Assembly: GCF_019977735.1 (NCBI RefSeq)
Contig: NZ_AP025018.1
Coordinates: forward strand, 6,700,580-6,764,579
Direction of reading: 5' to 3'
From: Calothrix sp. PCC 7716
Lineage (GTDB): Bacteria > Cyanobacteriota > Cyanobacteriia > Cyanobacteriales > Nostocaceae
Length of the DNA: 64,000 bases
Positions 8,104 through 18,800 of the stretch are shown piece after piece; the stretch's first letter is position 1, and each line of letters opens with the position of its first letter. The position numbers and the translations under genes are program-made. The notes under the pieces are model-generated. The model was not told where the DNA came from. It was given only the letters and a program-made list of their open reading frames with translations, and did not search any database.

Positions 8104-10323
8104 ATGAACAGTTATTCAGAAACCCTGGAAAAAACGGTAAATATGACTGAAACGCACGAGCCAAAGGATTTATGGTCTCCAGTCGTAGGCAAAGAGACGG
8201 AGGATTTATTTGAGCATCTTAATCTTTGTGATATAGAAAGTGAAACAAGAATACTGGATGAGGCGATTGATATAATAAAGCGATGTGTGTCACCAAAACT
8301 AGCCTGTGGTAGTAAGACAGGGCTAGTAACCGGATATGTACAAAGTGGTAAAACGATGTCCTTTACTACAGTTACAGCTTTAGCTTGTGATAATGGTTAT
8401 CGTATGGTGATTATTATAGGAGGAACAAAGACAAATTTGTTCAAACAATCTAACGACAGGCTAAAAAAGGATTTGCGTTGGGATACGCGCGAGGATCGTA
8501 GATGGAAGTATTTTGAAAACCCACGAGAAAATAAACGGCAAAATATTCAAAGCTCTCTAGACACATGGGATGACTCTTCAATCCTGGAGGATGAAAAAGA
8601 AATAGCACTTTTGACAGTAATGAAGCAGAGTGATCACCTACAACACTTAAACAACCTACTTCGTAGCCTTAATTTAGAGGGAGTACCTGTGCTTATAATT
8701 GATGATGAGGCAGATCAAGCAGGACTTAATAACAAAGTAAACGAGGGGTTAATGAGTACGATTTATCGTAATATAATTGAGCTTAAACAATTACTTCCTC
8801 ATCATTCCTTTCTGCAATATACAGCAACACCTCAAGCTCCATTGCTAATAAATATAGCTGATGTATTATCACCTGATTTTGCTGAAGCCCTAAGTCCCGG
8901 TGCAAACTATACTGGAGGAAAGGAGTTTTTCTTAAATAACGACTTACGTCTCATAAAAACTATTCCCTCCAAAGAAATTCCAACTAAAAATAATGAGGTT
9001 ATTGAACCTCCTGAAACCTTCTTATATGCTTCGATGCTCTTTTATCTTGGAGTAGCAGCTGGTTATATACAAGATAAAAGCAGAGGAAACCGCTCAATGA
9101 TGGTTCATCCATCACGAAATACGGCTCCTCATGGAGAATACTTTCATTGGGCTAGACAGATAAATAACCAATGGAAGAAAGCTTTAGGCAAGGATATATA
9201 TGAGCCAGAACGTATAAAATTGCTAGAAGTTTTTGAAATTGCCTACAATGATTTAGTTAAAACAGTGCCTAATCTACCATCTTTTAAAGAGCTTGTTGAA
9301 GCTCTTCCACGTGCTATAAATCAGACAAATATCCAAGAGATAAATGCTACTGGAGGTAGAACACCTCAAATAGATTGGAAAAATGAATATGCCCACATTC
9401 TTGTTGGTGGACAAGCAATGGATAGAGGTTTTACAATCGAAGGCTTGACTATAACTTATATGCCAAGAGGAGCAGGTGTTGGGAATGCTGATACACTTCA
9501 ACAAAGAGCGCGTTTCTTTGGATATAAACGCTCATACTTAGGTTACTGCCGCGTATTCCTGGAAAAGGACGTAAAAGATGCATTTATAACTTACGTAGAA
9601 CATGAAGAAAATATACGCTATCAATTGAAAAAATATAGAGGCAAACCATTGTCAGAATGGAAACGTGCCTTTTTCCTAGATAATTCTCTTAAGCCAACTA
9701 GAGGCAATGTGTTAGATTTACCCTTAACAGCAGGTGGATTTAGTAATGATTGGTACATTCCAAATTATCCTTATGACTCAGACGAAGATACTATTATAAA
9801 AAATCAAGAAGTTGTAGATACATTTTGGTCGCAGTTAAGCTATACTGACGAAAAGATATTTGGAAAAGTACCAGTTAACAAGCATTTTTTTGCAACTGAT
9901 ATCTCTGTTTTAAATACATTTGAACAACTTATTATAAAGTTTCGTACAACACACCCTAACGATTCACAACGATTAACCGGGCTAATGTTACAAGTACAGA
10001 GTTATTTGGAAGAAAATCCAGACGAACTTTGCGATATATATCTTATGGACAAAGGTAGGAAACGCTTAAGAAGTGTTAAGAATATGAGTAGATTAAATTT
10101 ATTTCAAGGGAGAGCAGATTCCGATGTTTGGGATAAATACCCAGGTGATAGACAAATCATGATAAAAGATAGGTTAACAATTCAAATTCATAAACTAAAC
10201 GTAGAATCTGAAGAAAAAATAATTGAAAATATACCTGTAATTTCAATATGGGTTCCTCGAAAAATGGGAAACGATTGGATTAGTCAGAATCAAGGTGGTC
10301 TTAACTTAACAACGCCTTCTTAG
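8104..10323 (+). CDS. Z1 domain-containing ATPase/nuclease
   Basis: This 739-residue protein carries a P-loop NTPase core. LVTGYVQSGKTMSFTTVTA (about residues 75-95) is the Walker A, VPVLIIDDEADQAG (about 198-211) the Walker B, FLQYTATPQAP follows as in helicase-type motif III, and QAMDRGFTIEGLTITYMPR with TLQQRARFFGYKRSYLGYCR resembles helicase motifs V-VI. This is the Z1 family, found in restriction-like defence loci usually with a methyltransferase and a nuclease. The ATG at 8104 has GGAAG just upstream. The DUF3644 gene follows 172 nt later on the same strand. No cytosine methyltransferase or Vsr partner is adjacent, which is unusual for Z1 systems. Confidence 0.88.
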   Translation: MNSYSETLEKTVNMTETHEPKDLWSPVVGKETEDLFEHLNLCDIESETRILDEAIDIIKRCVSPKLACGSKTGLVTGYVQSGKTMSFTTVTALACDNGYRMVIIIGGTKTNLFKQSNDRLKKDLRWDTREDRRWKYFENPRENKRQNIQSSLDTWDDSSILEDEKEIALLTVMKQSDHLQHLNNLLRSLNLEGVPVLIIDDEADQAGLNNKVNEGLMSTIYRNIIELKQLLPHHSFLQYTATPQAPLLINIADVLSPDFAEALSPGANYTGGKEFFLNNDLRLIKTIPSKEIPTKNNEVIEPPETFLYASMLFYLGVAAGYIQDKSRGNRSMMVHPSRNTAPHGEYFHWARQINNQWKKALGKDIYEPERIKLLEVFEIAYNDLVKTVPNLPSFKELVEALPRAINQTNIQEINATGGRTPQIDWKNEYAHILVGGQAMDRGFTIEGLTITYMPRGAGVGNADTLQQRARFFGYKRSYLGYCRVFLEKDVKDAFITYVEHEENIRYQLKKYRGKPLSEWKRAFFLDNSLKPTRGNVLDLPLTAGGFSNDWYIPNYPYDSDEDTIIKNQEVVDTFWSQLSYTDEKIFGKVPVNKHFFATDISVLNTFEQLIIKFRTTHPNDSQRLTGLMLQVQSYLEENPDELCDIYLMDKGRKRLRSVKNMSRLNLFQGRADSDVWDKYPGDRQIMIKDRLTIQIHKLNVESEEKIIENIPVISIWVPRKMGNDWISQNQGGLNLTTPS

Positions 10324-10495
10324 CTTTTTATTAAGTAAATATCATGTACCAATAGTAAGTATTTCATTAGAGTTTATAGGCGAAAGACAATTGTAAATGC
10401 AGTGCTTGTAAAATACACAATTTTTGTAGCTACAAGCACTATCTATGCAATTATAATCTTTAACCATAGATATAATTTGTAATATCCAAAAACTA

Positions 10496-11479
10496 ATGAT
10501 AAGAAAACAAAAAATGCGAAGAAAAAAGTCTGTTACAGATGAGCTTCTTTATAAATCAAGAGAAGCCGCGCTAGCATCTGTCCAGATTTTTAACAATCCA
10601 CAAATTTATTTTAAATCAGAAATATTTATAGTAATTATTATCATTGCCTGGACATATCTTTTACATGCATTTTACCGTAAAAATAAAATCGATTATCGTT
10701 ACTATAAAAAGCAAGGTAATAGAAAAAAATATGAAAGAACAAAAGCAGGAGCTTATAAACACTGGGAATTAGAACGCTGTCTTAATGAAACAAATTGCCC
10801 AGTAGATAAAGATACATCTAATAACTTAAGATTTTTAATATTTCTACGTCATGAAATTGAGCATCAAATGACTAGTAGAATAGATAATTACCTTAGTGCT
10901 AGATTCCAAGCTTGCTGTTTAAACTTTAATTACTATATTAAATTGTTATTTGGAGAGAATCAAGGAATAGATAAGCATTTGGGGTTTAGTCTTCAGTTAT
11001 CCACTATTACCGAATATCAATCAGATGCACTCACTAAAGCTGAAGAGCTACCAAAACACATTCAGAGGTTTATAGAAGGTTTCGATGGTGAATTATCGGA
11101 AAACGAATTTAATAGCTCTAAGTTTGCTTATAGAGTATTTTTTGTAGCTAAAACTGCTAATAAAAAAGGTCACGCTGATCAAGTTATAGAATTTATTAAG
11201 GCAGATTCCCCACTAGCAGAAAATATAAATAAAACTTATACAGTTATTAAGGAAACAGAGCGTCCTAAATATTTGCCTAAAGATGTAGTGAAAATTATGC
11301 AAAAAGAAGGCTTTTTACGATTTAGCATGAATGAACATACTAAATTGTGGAAAGAGATGGATGCTAAAAGCTTAAGTAAAGGTTTTGGAGTACAGGTTGT
11401 TAATACTTGGTATTGGTACGAATCCTGGATTCAAGAAGTAAGAAAATATTGTGAACGATTTAGAGAACAGTATAAATGA
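10496..11479 (+). CDS. DUF3644 protein, HEPN-like putative RNase
   Basis: The 327-residue protein matches DUF3644: an N-terminal SREAALASVQIFNNPQIYFK segment, a hydrophobic helix, KAGAYKHWELERCL, and LIFLRHEIEHQMTSRID. RHEIEH fits the R-x4-H active-site motif of HEPN ribonucleases. DUF3644 is, to my knowledge, placed near that clan. The hydrophobic stretch IFIVIIIIAWTYLLHAF belongs to the helical bundle and is not necessarily a membrane segment. It follows the Z1 gene in the same direction and converges on the helicase gene. I infer a toxin-like or abortive RNase role linked to the Z1 protein. Confidence 0.75.
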   Translation: MIRKQKMRRKKSVTDELLYKSREAALASVQIFNNPQIYFKSEIFIVIIIIAWTYLLHAFYRKNKIDYRYYKKQGNRKKYERTKAGAYKHWELERCLNETNCPVDKDTSNNLRFLIFLRHEIEHQMTSRIDNYLSARFQACCLNFNYYIKLLFGENQGIDKHLGFSLQLSTITEYQSDALTKAEELPKHIQRFIEGFDGELSENEFNSSKFAYRVFFVAKTANKKGHADQVIEFIKADSPLAENINKTYTVIKETERPKYLPKDVVKIMQKEGFLRFSMNEHTKLWKEMDAKSLSKGFGVQVVNTWYWYESWIQEVRKYCERFREQYK

Positions 11480-11602
11480 ATTACGAAAAAGCTTTAAGTA
11501 ATGTCGCTTTTTTTAAGCTTTGTTTTTCTAATTTGAACTTTAATCATTTATTCATAAACTAATTCAATAACACAATCTAATTTTGAATTTTGTTGTTAAG
11601 AC

Positions 11603-14600
11603 CTACGCGCGCAACAAAACAGCAGCAAGCGAAACCGTCAAACTAGTTGCTTTTATTCCATCTCCACCGATAAGACCTAAATCGATGGTATCTTCGACCA
11701 ACTGCCGCAAGAAACTTTCGTCATCAAGCTTAGACTTGGCGCCTTCAGTAAACTCGCGAAGCAACTTTTGAACATTTTTGTGTGTTTCCTTCCATTGAGC
11801 TAATTTCTTAAGTGCGTCTCGGACAGCTTTCCTATCCAAACCGCTGGGTAAAGCAGTCATTTTTTGAATGCGATTTTGTATCCTGGTTATCCGCTCAGAT
11901 GTTGTGTTGATACTTTCATTACTATCTTCTTGCTGTAACCCACTTTGTAACTCTCGTTTATACTCAACTAATAACTGGTATAAATTATTAGCATTATCGA
12001 GTAAATACTTAGCAGAGAAGATATCTCCAGCTTCTGGTGTCTTGGAAGCTGTGGCAATTGCTATACCATACCCATCTTTATCCCCAGTTTGGTCATTCCA
12101 GAAGATAGTTTGAGTTTGGTTATCAATAGCTTCCCCATTGGGACCATAGTATTTAACGGTCAATGCTACTAAACCAGTCGGTTCATCATTACCAGTCCGG
12201 CGCCCTAATGTTATCGGGTTAGCTTGATAATCATCACCCAACTCCTTGACTAACTTACTCAATTCCTCGCTATATAAAATCTCAGTTTGAGTATATACAC
12301 TAGTACTAGTTTCTTGCTTCTTGTAAACTTCCTCCTGTAAATTACCTTGTTCTAACTTGCGCGCGTTGACCAAACTATTGATGAAGTCGATGTAACCGGG
12401 GAGAACCTCAGAGTCAAAAAGTGTATCGCCATAAATAGAGGCGCCTAAATTTTTAACATCAGTAATGGTTGGAATTTCTCCTTCCCCAGTTGCAAGTTCC
12501 CCAACGAGTTTCTTGTTTAAATTAGCTAAACGGGATGCTTGACGCAGTAGCTGACTTTCACTATTCGCATAATAAATGTAAATATTTTCACACTTATGAG
12601 CTTTAGGACGGTCAATTCTACCGATTCGCTGTTCGAGAATCATCGGGTTCCACGGTAAGTCTATGTTAATTATATAATCAGCATCTTGGAGATTTTGACC
12701 AACCGAGAGAGTTTCAGAACCAATTAGTACAGATATTTCTTCGCTCGCAGTTGGACGGTCAGCGGGCTTTTTACAGCTAGCGATTGGTGCAAATAATCGG
12801 AAAACTTGCGCGCGTTTAACTCCAGTACGATGATTACTTCCCTTATAGATATTGTGAGGAGCAAAAATAGTTGTTGAATTGTTGCGGTAATAAGTTTTAG
12901 TGGCGCCGATTGCCATACCAATACCTTTGGCGCCGATAACTCCATCTCGACGCATGTAGTTGTAGTAGTCGATAACTGTATCCGAGAAGGTAGAAATTAA
13001 TAGTACTTTATGACCGAGACCTATAAGTTCCTTTACTTTGTTGGTAACTTGTTCACGCTTGTGGTCGCGGAGAAACTCACCAGATAGTAAATTTTGAACT
13101 TGGTCTAACTGCTGTAAGTCTCCTTCGCAGTGTTCAAGAATACGGTTATATATATGTTGTGCTTGCTCAGGGTTATCTCGAAGTGCGTCGGTGTAATTAT
13201 TAATCAAGGTTCTTAACTGCTGGCGCCTCTGTTGTCCCTCTTCTTGGGTATCATTATCTTCGTCTTCCTCTTCTTCCTCATAATCTTCGTCCCATGCTTC
13301 CCGGTCATCTAGATCAAACAAAGTTGGTTGATTTTTAGGAAGTGATTCAAATTTATAGTGGACAAGGAGAAATTGCTTTAACCCGTCAGCATCAGGAGTT
13401 ACTTGTTCTAAAAGGTTTTGCAATTCACGAATTCTATTACCAAAAGCCTTGATAGTACGTTGTAGCGCGTACATCGATGACTCCGCGCGCTGAAGGAACA
13501 GGCGCCGTTGGTTACGGAGTAATGACCGCTGTTCAACGTTTTCTCTTAAATAACGAATTGGGTCAGCAAACGGAATAAATAAACTGTCTTCAAATTGGGT
13601 AAATATTTGTTCTAACGCTTCTTCTGTACTAACCTCGAACTCTACGGGGAGCCACTCAGCAATACGTTTAGCGTACAAATTCATGTCTGGTGTAGCTTCC
13701 CGTAGCATTTGACGGGTACGCTGAAGGAAAAGCTCTTTATAAACACGTCTAAATATTTCAGTGTTATCTGTAAAGTTTTCTACTCCTATTTCCCTACTTT
13801 GAAACCAAGTTACTAACTCACCAGGTAAATTTAATTTGTTAAAACCTTCGGGACGGTTGAGGAATGGAGACAATATATTATAGATATCCTCACGGCGGTT
13901 ATTCCAGGGAGTAGCAGTTAACAGTAAAAAATAACGTTGCTTACCAGACTTTCTATCTTGTTCTTGAATTTGTAAGCAAGTTCTGTGAATACGGTTCCTA
14001 TAATTACGGATACCCTCGTGTGCCTCATCGAGGATAATAATATCGGCGCCACCATAACGGTTGAACTCTGTAAGAAAATTATTCCCCTTACGACTCATTA
14101 AGTTTTTATTGTATAGTTCATAATTACTGCTATTGAAACCAAGTTCAGCCATTTCCCGTTCCCAGTTATCATGCAGCTTCTTCGCGGCGATGATAGCTAC
14201 TTTGGCGCCGTTGTTTTGTTCTCCATATAATTTAGCCACAGTTGCTGCGAGTCTAGATTTTCCTAAACCTACCGAATCGGCACATACAGCGACACCAAAA
14301 TCTTGCATGACTCGTAAACAATGTTGGGCGCCTGATTTTTGGTGTTCAAACAACACACCATCGTAAACCAACTTGTCTAAAATATCGCTACTTTCAACTT
14401 GGAACTGATGCGGCCGCTGCTGTGCTAACCAGTAAAGAAAATCGTTGGGTTTACCATAGGCGCCACTTAGGATAATTTCCACAGCTTGTTTATAGCCAAC
14501 GATTTCTGGATATTCGGATATCTCTAAAGTTGGAGTAACAGTAGGTGGCGCCGTGGGGGAGGTTATATAAGTACCGTCGCCAGTGGTAATTTGGAATTCA

Positions 14601-15838
14601 GTTAACGTTGTTGGTGGGTGATCAGGGTCAACGTTTACAGTAGCAGTAATACTTTCTGGTTTCTTACTTTCTATTGTTACGGTTACTAAAGTATCGTCAG
14701 GGATAATAATATCCTCGACTTTATCAAGATTTTTACCTGTAATTTCTACTGTTGTAGTTTCACCAGGTGGTAATTCTGGAGGTGAGATAGTTTCGATAAC
14801 TGGTTCGTTGAGTTGCTGGCGCCGTTCTCGTTCGGTAAGTACTTGCTGTAAAAATTCTTGGCTAAGGTCAAATGATAAATCTTCTCGTTCCCACTCTGAG
14901 TCAAATTGACGAATACTATCGTAAATAGCATCGCTATCTAGCTTAGAGTCCCAAGAATATAAAAATGTTACAGCCTCAGCATTTTTAGAATGTGCCGCGC
15001 GGGTAAAGTTATCTGACCCCTCATGAAGAATGTGGTTTTCTAGAACGTCTGTAAGAATACCAGTTTTCTTATGATAAATACCCCATCCCGAAGCCATTTT
15101 GACAAGCTTGATTTGTAGTATCTGTAACCACACAAGCTCTGCCATAATTTGTGTACCCGTAAAGGCGCCGTCTTCTAACCCTTGAAGAAACTCACTTAAA
15201 GTACGGCGAATATACTGCGTGCGGTAGTCTTGGTCATTTAATTTAGCAAGTTCCTTGACATCTGCTTCTTTGGTAAACCCCTGCCAATCCATTAATAGGC
15301 GTATTTTTCCCTCTGATTGGATAATATTCCGTAAGGGTTCTTCGTAGAGTTTGAGAACACCGCTGTCAAAATAAGCAGTCGAACGACGATAAACTTGGAC
15401 TTTTTCCAGCGCAGAACTAATATACCCTTGATATTTATCTAACTCGTCCGGGAGGTTGAACCTGCGACGGCGCCCTTTTAGTTCGAGAAAACTATTGGCA
15501 AGTAATAATTTTTCTTTAGTGCTACGTTCTAGTTTGAGAAACGCTTCAATGGTTTTTACAGATTGAGTTCGTAGTAAAGTGGCGCCGGGTATGTCATTGT
15601 CTTTAAGAGGGACATATTCAAATACTTTGGCAGTTTTAGGGTCGATACGTACTAACCTGTAAGTAGGGTGTTTTTCTCTAAACCCAATAAACGAAATAAT
15701 ATTCTTGAACAAGTTATCAGCATCACAATGCTTAAAAACAAGCCAATACTGATTATCAACACCTTTAATGGGGCTACCTTGAGGCAAGTAGTACGGGCGT
15801 TGTTTACGGATGATATCTTGTATGGCTTGTTCTAGCAT
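11603..15838 (-). CDS. SNF2-family helicase with PLD nuclease and TIG/IPT domains
   Basis: This 1411-residue protein holds three parts. Residues ~140-290 are a phospholipase D-like nuclease (SSALEKVQVYRRSTAYFDSG, HKK at 256-258, GSDN at 274-277, i.e. one HKD-type site). Residues ~345-430 are an Ig-like TIG/IPT domain (PPELPPGETTTVEITGKNLD). From ~490 comes an SF2/SNF2 helicase: DSVGLGKS at 521-528, DEAH at 604-607, TATPWNN at 641-647, and later SVGQNLQDADYIINIDLPWNP and QRIGRIDR. A Glu/Asp-rich stretch lies between the lobes. It lies 47 nt downstream of the methyltransferase gene, in one operon. The pair resembles DISARM- and ISP-type restriction machinery. A TIG domain between nuclease and helicase is uncommon. 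Its 3' end is duplicated at 2911-3090. Confidence 0.9.
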   Translation of the reverse strand: MLEQAIQDIIRKQRPYYLPQGSPIKGVDNQYWLVFKHCDADNLFKNIISFIGFREKHPTYRLVRIDPKTAKVFEYVPLKDNDIPGATLLRTQSVKTIEAFLKLERSTKEKLLLANSFLELKGRRRRFNLPDELDKYQGYISSALEKVQVYRRSTAYFDSGVLKLYEEPLRNIIQSEGKIRLLMDWQGFTKEADVKELAKLNDQDYRTQYIRRTLSEFLQGLEDGAFTGTQIMAELVWLQILQIKLVKMASGWGIYHKKTGILTDVLENHILHEGSDNFTRAAHSKNAEAVTFLYSWDSKLDSDAIYDSIRQFDSEWEREDLSFDLSQEFLQQVLTERERRQQLNEPVIETISPPELPPGETTTVEITGKNLDKVEDIIIPDDTLVTVTIESKKPESITATVNVDPDHPPTTLTEFQITTGDGTYITSPTAPPTVTPTLEISEYPEIVGYKQAVEIILSGAYGKPNDFLYWLAQQRPHQFQVESSDILDKLVYDGVLFEHQKSGAQHCLRVMQDFGVAVCADSVGLGKSRLAATVAKLYGEQNNGAKVAIIAAKKLHDNWEREMAELGFNSSNYELYNKNLMSRKGNNFLTEFNRYGGADIIILDEAHEGIRNYRNRIHRTCLQIQEQDRKSGKQRYFLLLTATPWNNRREDIYNILSPFLNRPEGFNKLNLPGELVTWFQSREIGVENFTDNTEIFRRVYKELFLQRTRQMLREATPDMNLYAKRIAEWLPVEFEVSTEEALEQIFTQFEDSLFIPFADPIRYLRENVEQRSLLRNQRRLFLQRAESSMYALQRTIKAFGNRIRELQNLLEQVTPDADGLKQFLLVHYKFESLPKNQPTLFDLDDREAWDEDYEEEEEDEDNDTQEEGQQRRQQLRTLINNYTDALRDNPEQAQHIYNRILEHCEGDLQQLDQVQNLLSGEFLRDHKREQVTNKVKELIGLGHKVLLISTFSDTVIDYYNYMRRDGVIGAKGIGMAIGATKTYYRNNSTTIFAPHNIYKGSNHRTGVKRAQVFRLFAPIASCKKPADRPTASEEISVLIGSETLSVGQNLQDADYIINIDLPWNPMILEQRIGRIDRPKAHKCENIYIYYANSESQLLRQASRLANLNKKLVGELATGEGEIPTITDVKNLGASIYGDTLFDSEVLPGYIDFINSLVNARKLEQGNLQEEVYKKQETSTSVYTQTEILYSEELSKLVKELGDDYQANPITLGRRTGNDEPTGLVALTVKYYGPNGEAIDNQTQTIFWNDQTGDKDGYGIAIATASKTPEAGDIFSAKYLLDNANNLYQLLVEYKRELQSGLQQEDSNESINTTSERITRIQNRIQKMTALPSGLDRKAVRDALKKLAQWKETHKNVQKLLREFTEGAKSKLDDESFLRQLVEDTIDLGLIGGDGIKATSLTVSLAAVLLRA
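11605..11774. repeat. Direct repeat partner of 2913-3083 (helicase 3' end)
   Basis: The last 170 bp of the helicase gene recur at 2913-3083 in the same orientation. The two copies are 8.69 kb apart and bracket the HTH, DUF262-HNH, pentapeptide, Z1 and DUF3644 genes. Confidence 0.85.
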
Positions 15839-15885
15839 GATACTTATTTTACCTGCTGTAATGTATTTTGTACTTAAATCAAGAT

Positions 15886-18800
15886 TTATTGGATTGGGAA
15901 ACCTGGAATTGCATCATCAATTTTCTTCATAAGCGCAATAGTTTCTTTGAGTGCAACAACAATACGTTGGTAGTGTTGGATATCCTCATCTGATAGGCGC
16001 CTGCCCTTACGGTCTTTGAGCCACTTTTGACAGACTTGATAGCCACCAACATGGAAGTTCCAGACTTCTTCGGGTACTCCTGTAAACTTGTCTTCTAGCT
16101 TGTTGATTGTGACGGCGCCGTTACTGTATTTAGGATGTCCAGGATCAACCGCGCGGTTGCCTTTAGATTCAACAAACTTTGTAATGTGCTTGTCTAAATT
16201 AGGTGATTTCATTAAGTGAAGTGCTACTAGTTCTTCACCATACTCTGCTAGTTGGCAGAATAGTTCGTTGTTGCTGGTGAGTGGAACGCGCGGGAAATCT
16301 GTCTTGAGGGAATCAGCATAACGTGTACGGTAAGATGGAGAATGAAAAATTGCATATATATAGTAAAAAATGGCTTCTGGAGTCGGAGTATAGGAGAGTT
16401 TACAAGTTATAGCCGAAAGAAAATTATCGGATAAATTTGGACGTTTATATTCAGTAAAAATTGATTTTTTAGAACTAGTATCTCTTTGATATAAATAAAG
16501 TGGGAAAGCGTACATAGCGGCATTTGCTGTTTCTAAAAGATGACAATCAACAGGAGCATCTGTGACCCAAGTGTGATATATTGAGTCAATTTTAATCTGT
16601 CGATTAGTTAAAAAACATAAGTTATCTTCAAGCATATGTTGCATTACATCATTTTTTGGGTGTTCTACTACAAAATCATGATAATAATAAGCCCTTTTAT
16701 CAAAAGGACGGTAAAGGCATTTTGTCAAGTACTTTTCCCAATTTTGAATCTTGGCAAGAGATAACCTATTATCATTTAGCTTCCAGTCTCGCGTATCTTT
16801 AAGGAGATATTGTATTTTTATTTCATCATTTGTAAATTTTAAGTTTCTAAATTTTTGGATGCGTTTATATAACTCTAATTCATCAAAATCTATAACGAAA
16901 TGGTCGCGATGAGTTTTTATGCCGATTGAATTTAAAGGCATGATTTCTGTTATTTTCCAATAATTTTCATATTCTAATGTGATATCGTTATTCTGAGGAT
17001 AAAATAAGCAAAATGGTAATCTAGGTGTTAATGAATTCCAGTTAATATTAGAAAAATTATTTTGACTAAGCCATTTAAGCTTTGTGTTAGTGTTACCCCA
17101 TAAATCTAGATGATAAATATTATCTTGCTTGTGTTCATCATTGATAAACTTAACAAATGTTCCAATAGCAACACCTTGCTGAATATCAAAAACATTTTCG
17201 TCCTTTGAACCATCAGGGGATTTTTCTTTTCTTTTAGAATTACCATGTATATCAAGAGTATAAATACTGTCAAATGTTTGCATTAAACTTTTACGCATAC
17301 CACGGAATGTAGGGTTGTCTATATAACCATGATTTGTAATAAAGCTTAATATTCCATAACCAGTTTGTTCAATACGCCATTGAGCAAAGCGGATAAACTT
17401 AACGTAATCATCAAGTAGTAATTTCGGATTATGTTCTTTAATCTCATCTTTTGGATAGTAATTATTCCGGACTAAATTACTAGCCCATTCGCCAGTATTT
17501 GCAGAATTAGCAGAATAAGGAGGATTACCAAGAACAACCATTATTGGTAAATCGCGTTTAATTTCGGTAGCTTGGTCAGCTTCCTGTGCGATAAACTCTT
17601 CAAATAAAGTATCGGTCTTGCGTACAGCATCATCAAGTGTGTTAGTAAGATAAACTGACAAGCGTTTACCACTATTAAATAGATAACCAGTCTCTTCCAA
17701 AAACAAACCTAACTTTAAATGTGCAATAGCGTAAGGTGCCATCAGTAATTCAAACCCAAATATCCGAGGTAGCAAACGCTTTGTAACGTAACCAGACCAT
17801 GATTTATCTTCTAGCCCTTCTGTAAGTGCTTCCGGGCAAGATTGGAAGCGTTGATATATAAGCTGACAAACCCATAGTAGATAAGTACCAGTTCCACAAG
17901 CTGGATCGAGTATCATCACTTCAGGGTCAGCCAATCCCAGAGGCTTGTTGAACTTCTTCTTTAAGAGTATGTCTACTGAACGCACCATGTAAGAAACGAC
18001 TGGCTCCGGTGTGTAGTAAACTCCCCGCCGTTCACGCATTTGCGGTTTGTATGCTGCTAAAAAGTCTTCATAGAACCGGATAACAATATCCTCTCTGTTC
18101 ATCTTCATTTCAAAGTCAGATAAGATAGCATCCATCTTTGCCGCGCGCAGAATACTGAAAATATCAGCAACGGCGCCTACTAATTCCTCACCTAATTTAT
18201 TAGCGCTTTGCTTAGACACATCCTCGAATAACTTGCGTAAGAAAGGATTAGTCTCTGGAAGTTGCTGCCAAGCATATTGACGATTAAAGTCAGTCTCTTT
18301 GGTCTTATTAGCTTTCTTATCCTTAATATAGCTAAATACTCTTGCAGTAAACAAGCCATAGGCTATTGTTTGAGCGTAGATATCCGCAAAGCTGTAGTCT
18401 TTTTCGTTGTCTGATGTTAACTGAAGTGTAGGTAATAGTTCCTTCTGAAATTTTTTTAGCAAATTGTGAAGATACCCGTCTTTCCCTTCAGCTTGGTAAA
18501 CTTTTGGAATAGCATGTTCAATACGGCGTGCAGCTTCAGCTAGTGCGCGTGCAAGTTCACTGGCTGTTTTAACTGGTTCATAAAATATCCAATCGACCTG
18601 GGGAACTGGACAAATTCCTCTTTGAGCGATAGTTAATTTACCTTGTCGAAGCCGCTCAAGGCGCCCAATTAGCTGGCTGTCGTTCCACTCAAAGGTTTGA
18701 ATTTGATTTTTACGTAATCCTCCTTCAGTTGGTAATACCAATGGAATGCGACCACTACTTTCTTGAGTGGGAAGCAAAAGGTACATTACTGGCTTATTAA

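Noticed and set aside
10616-10665. Hydrophobic stretch of the DUF3644 protein as a membrane anchor
   Set aside because: The segment aligns with the helical core expected in DUF3644 proteins and is followed by polar helices, so I do not call it a membrane segment.
11480-11602. Possible terminator between convergent DUF3644 and helicase genes
   Set aside because: AAAGCTTTAAG and TTTAAGCTTT only pair loosely; the stem is too imperfect to call.
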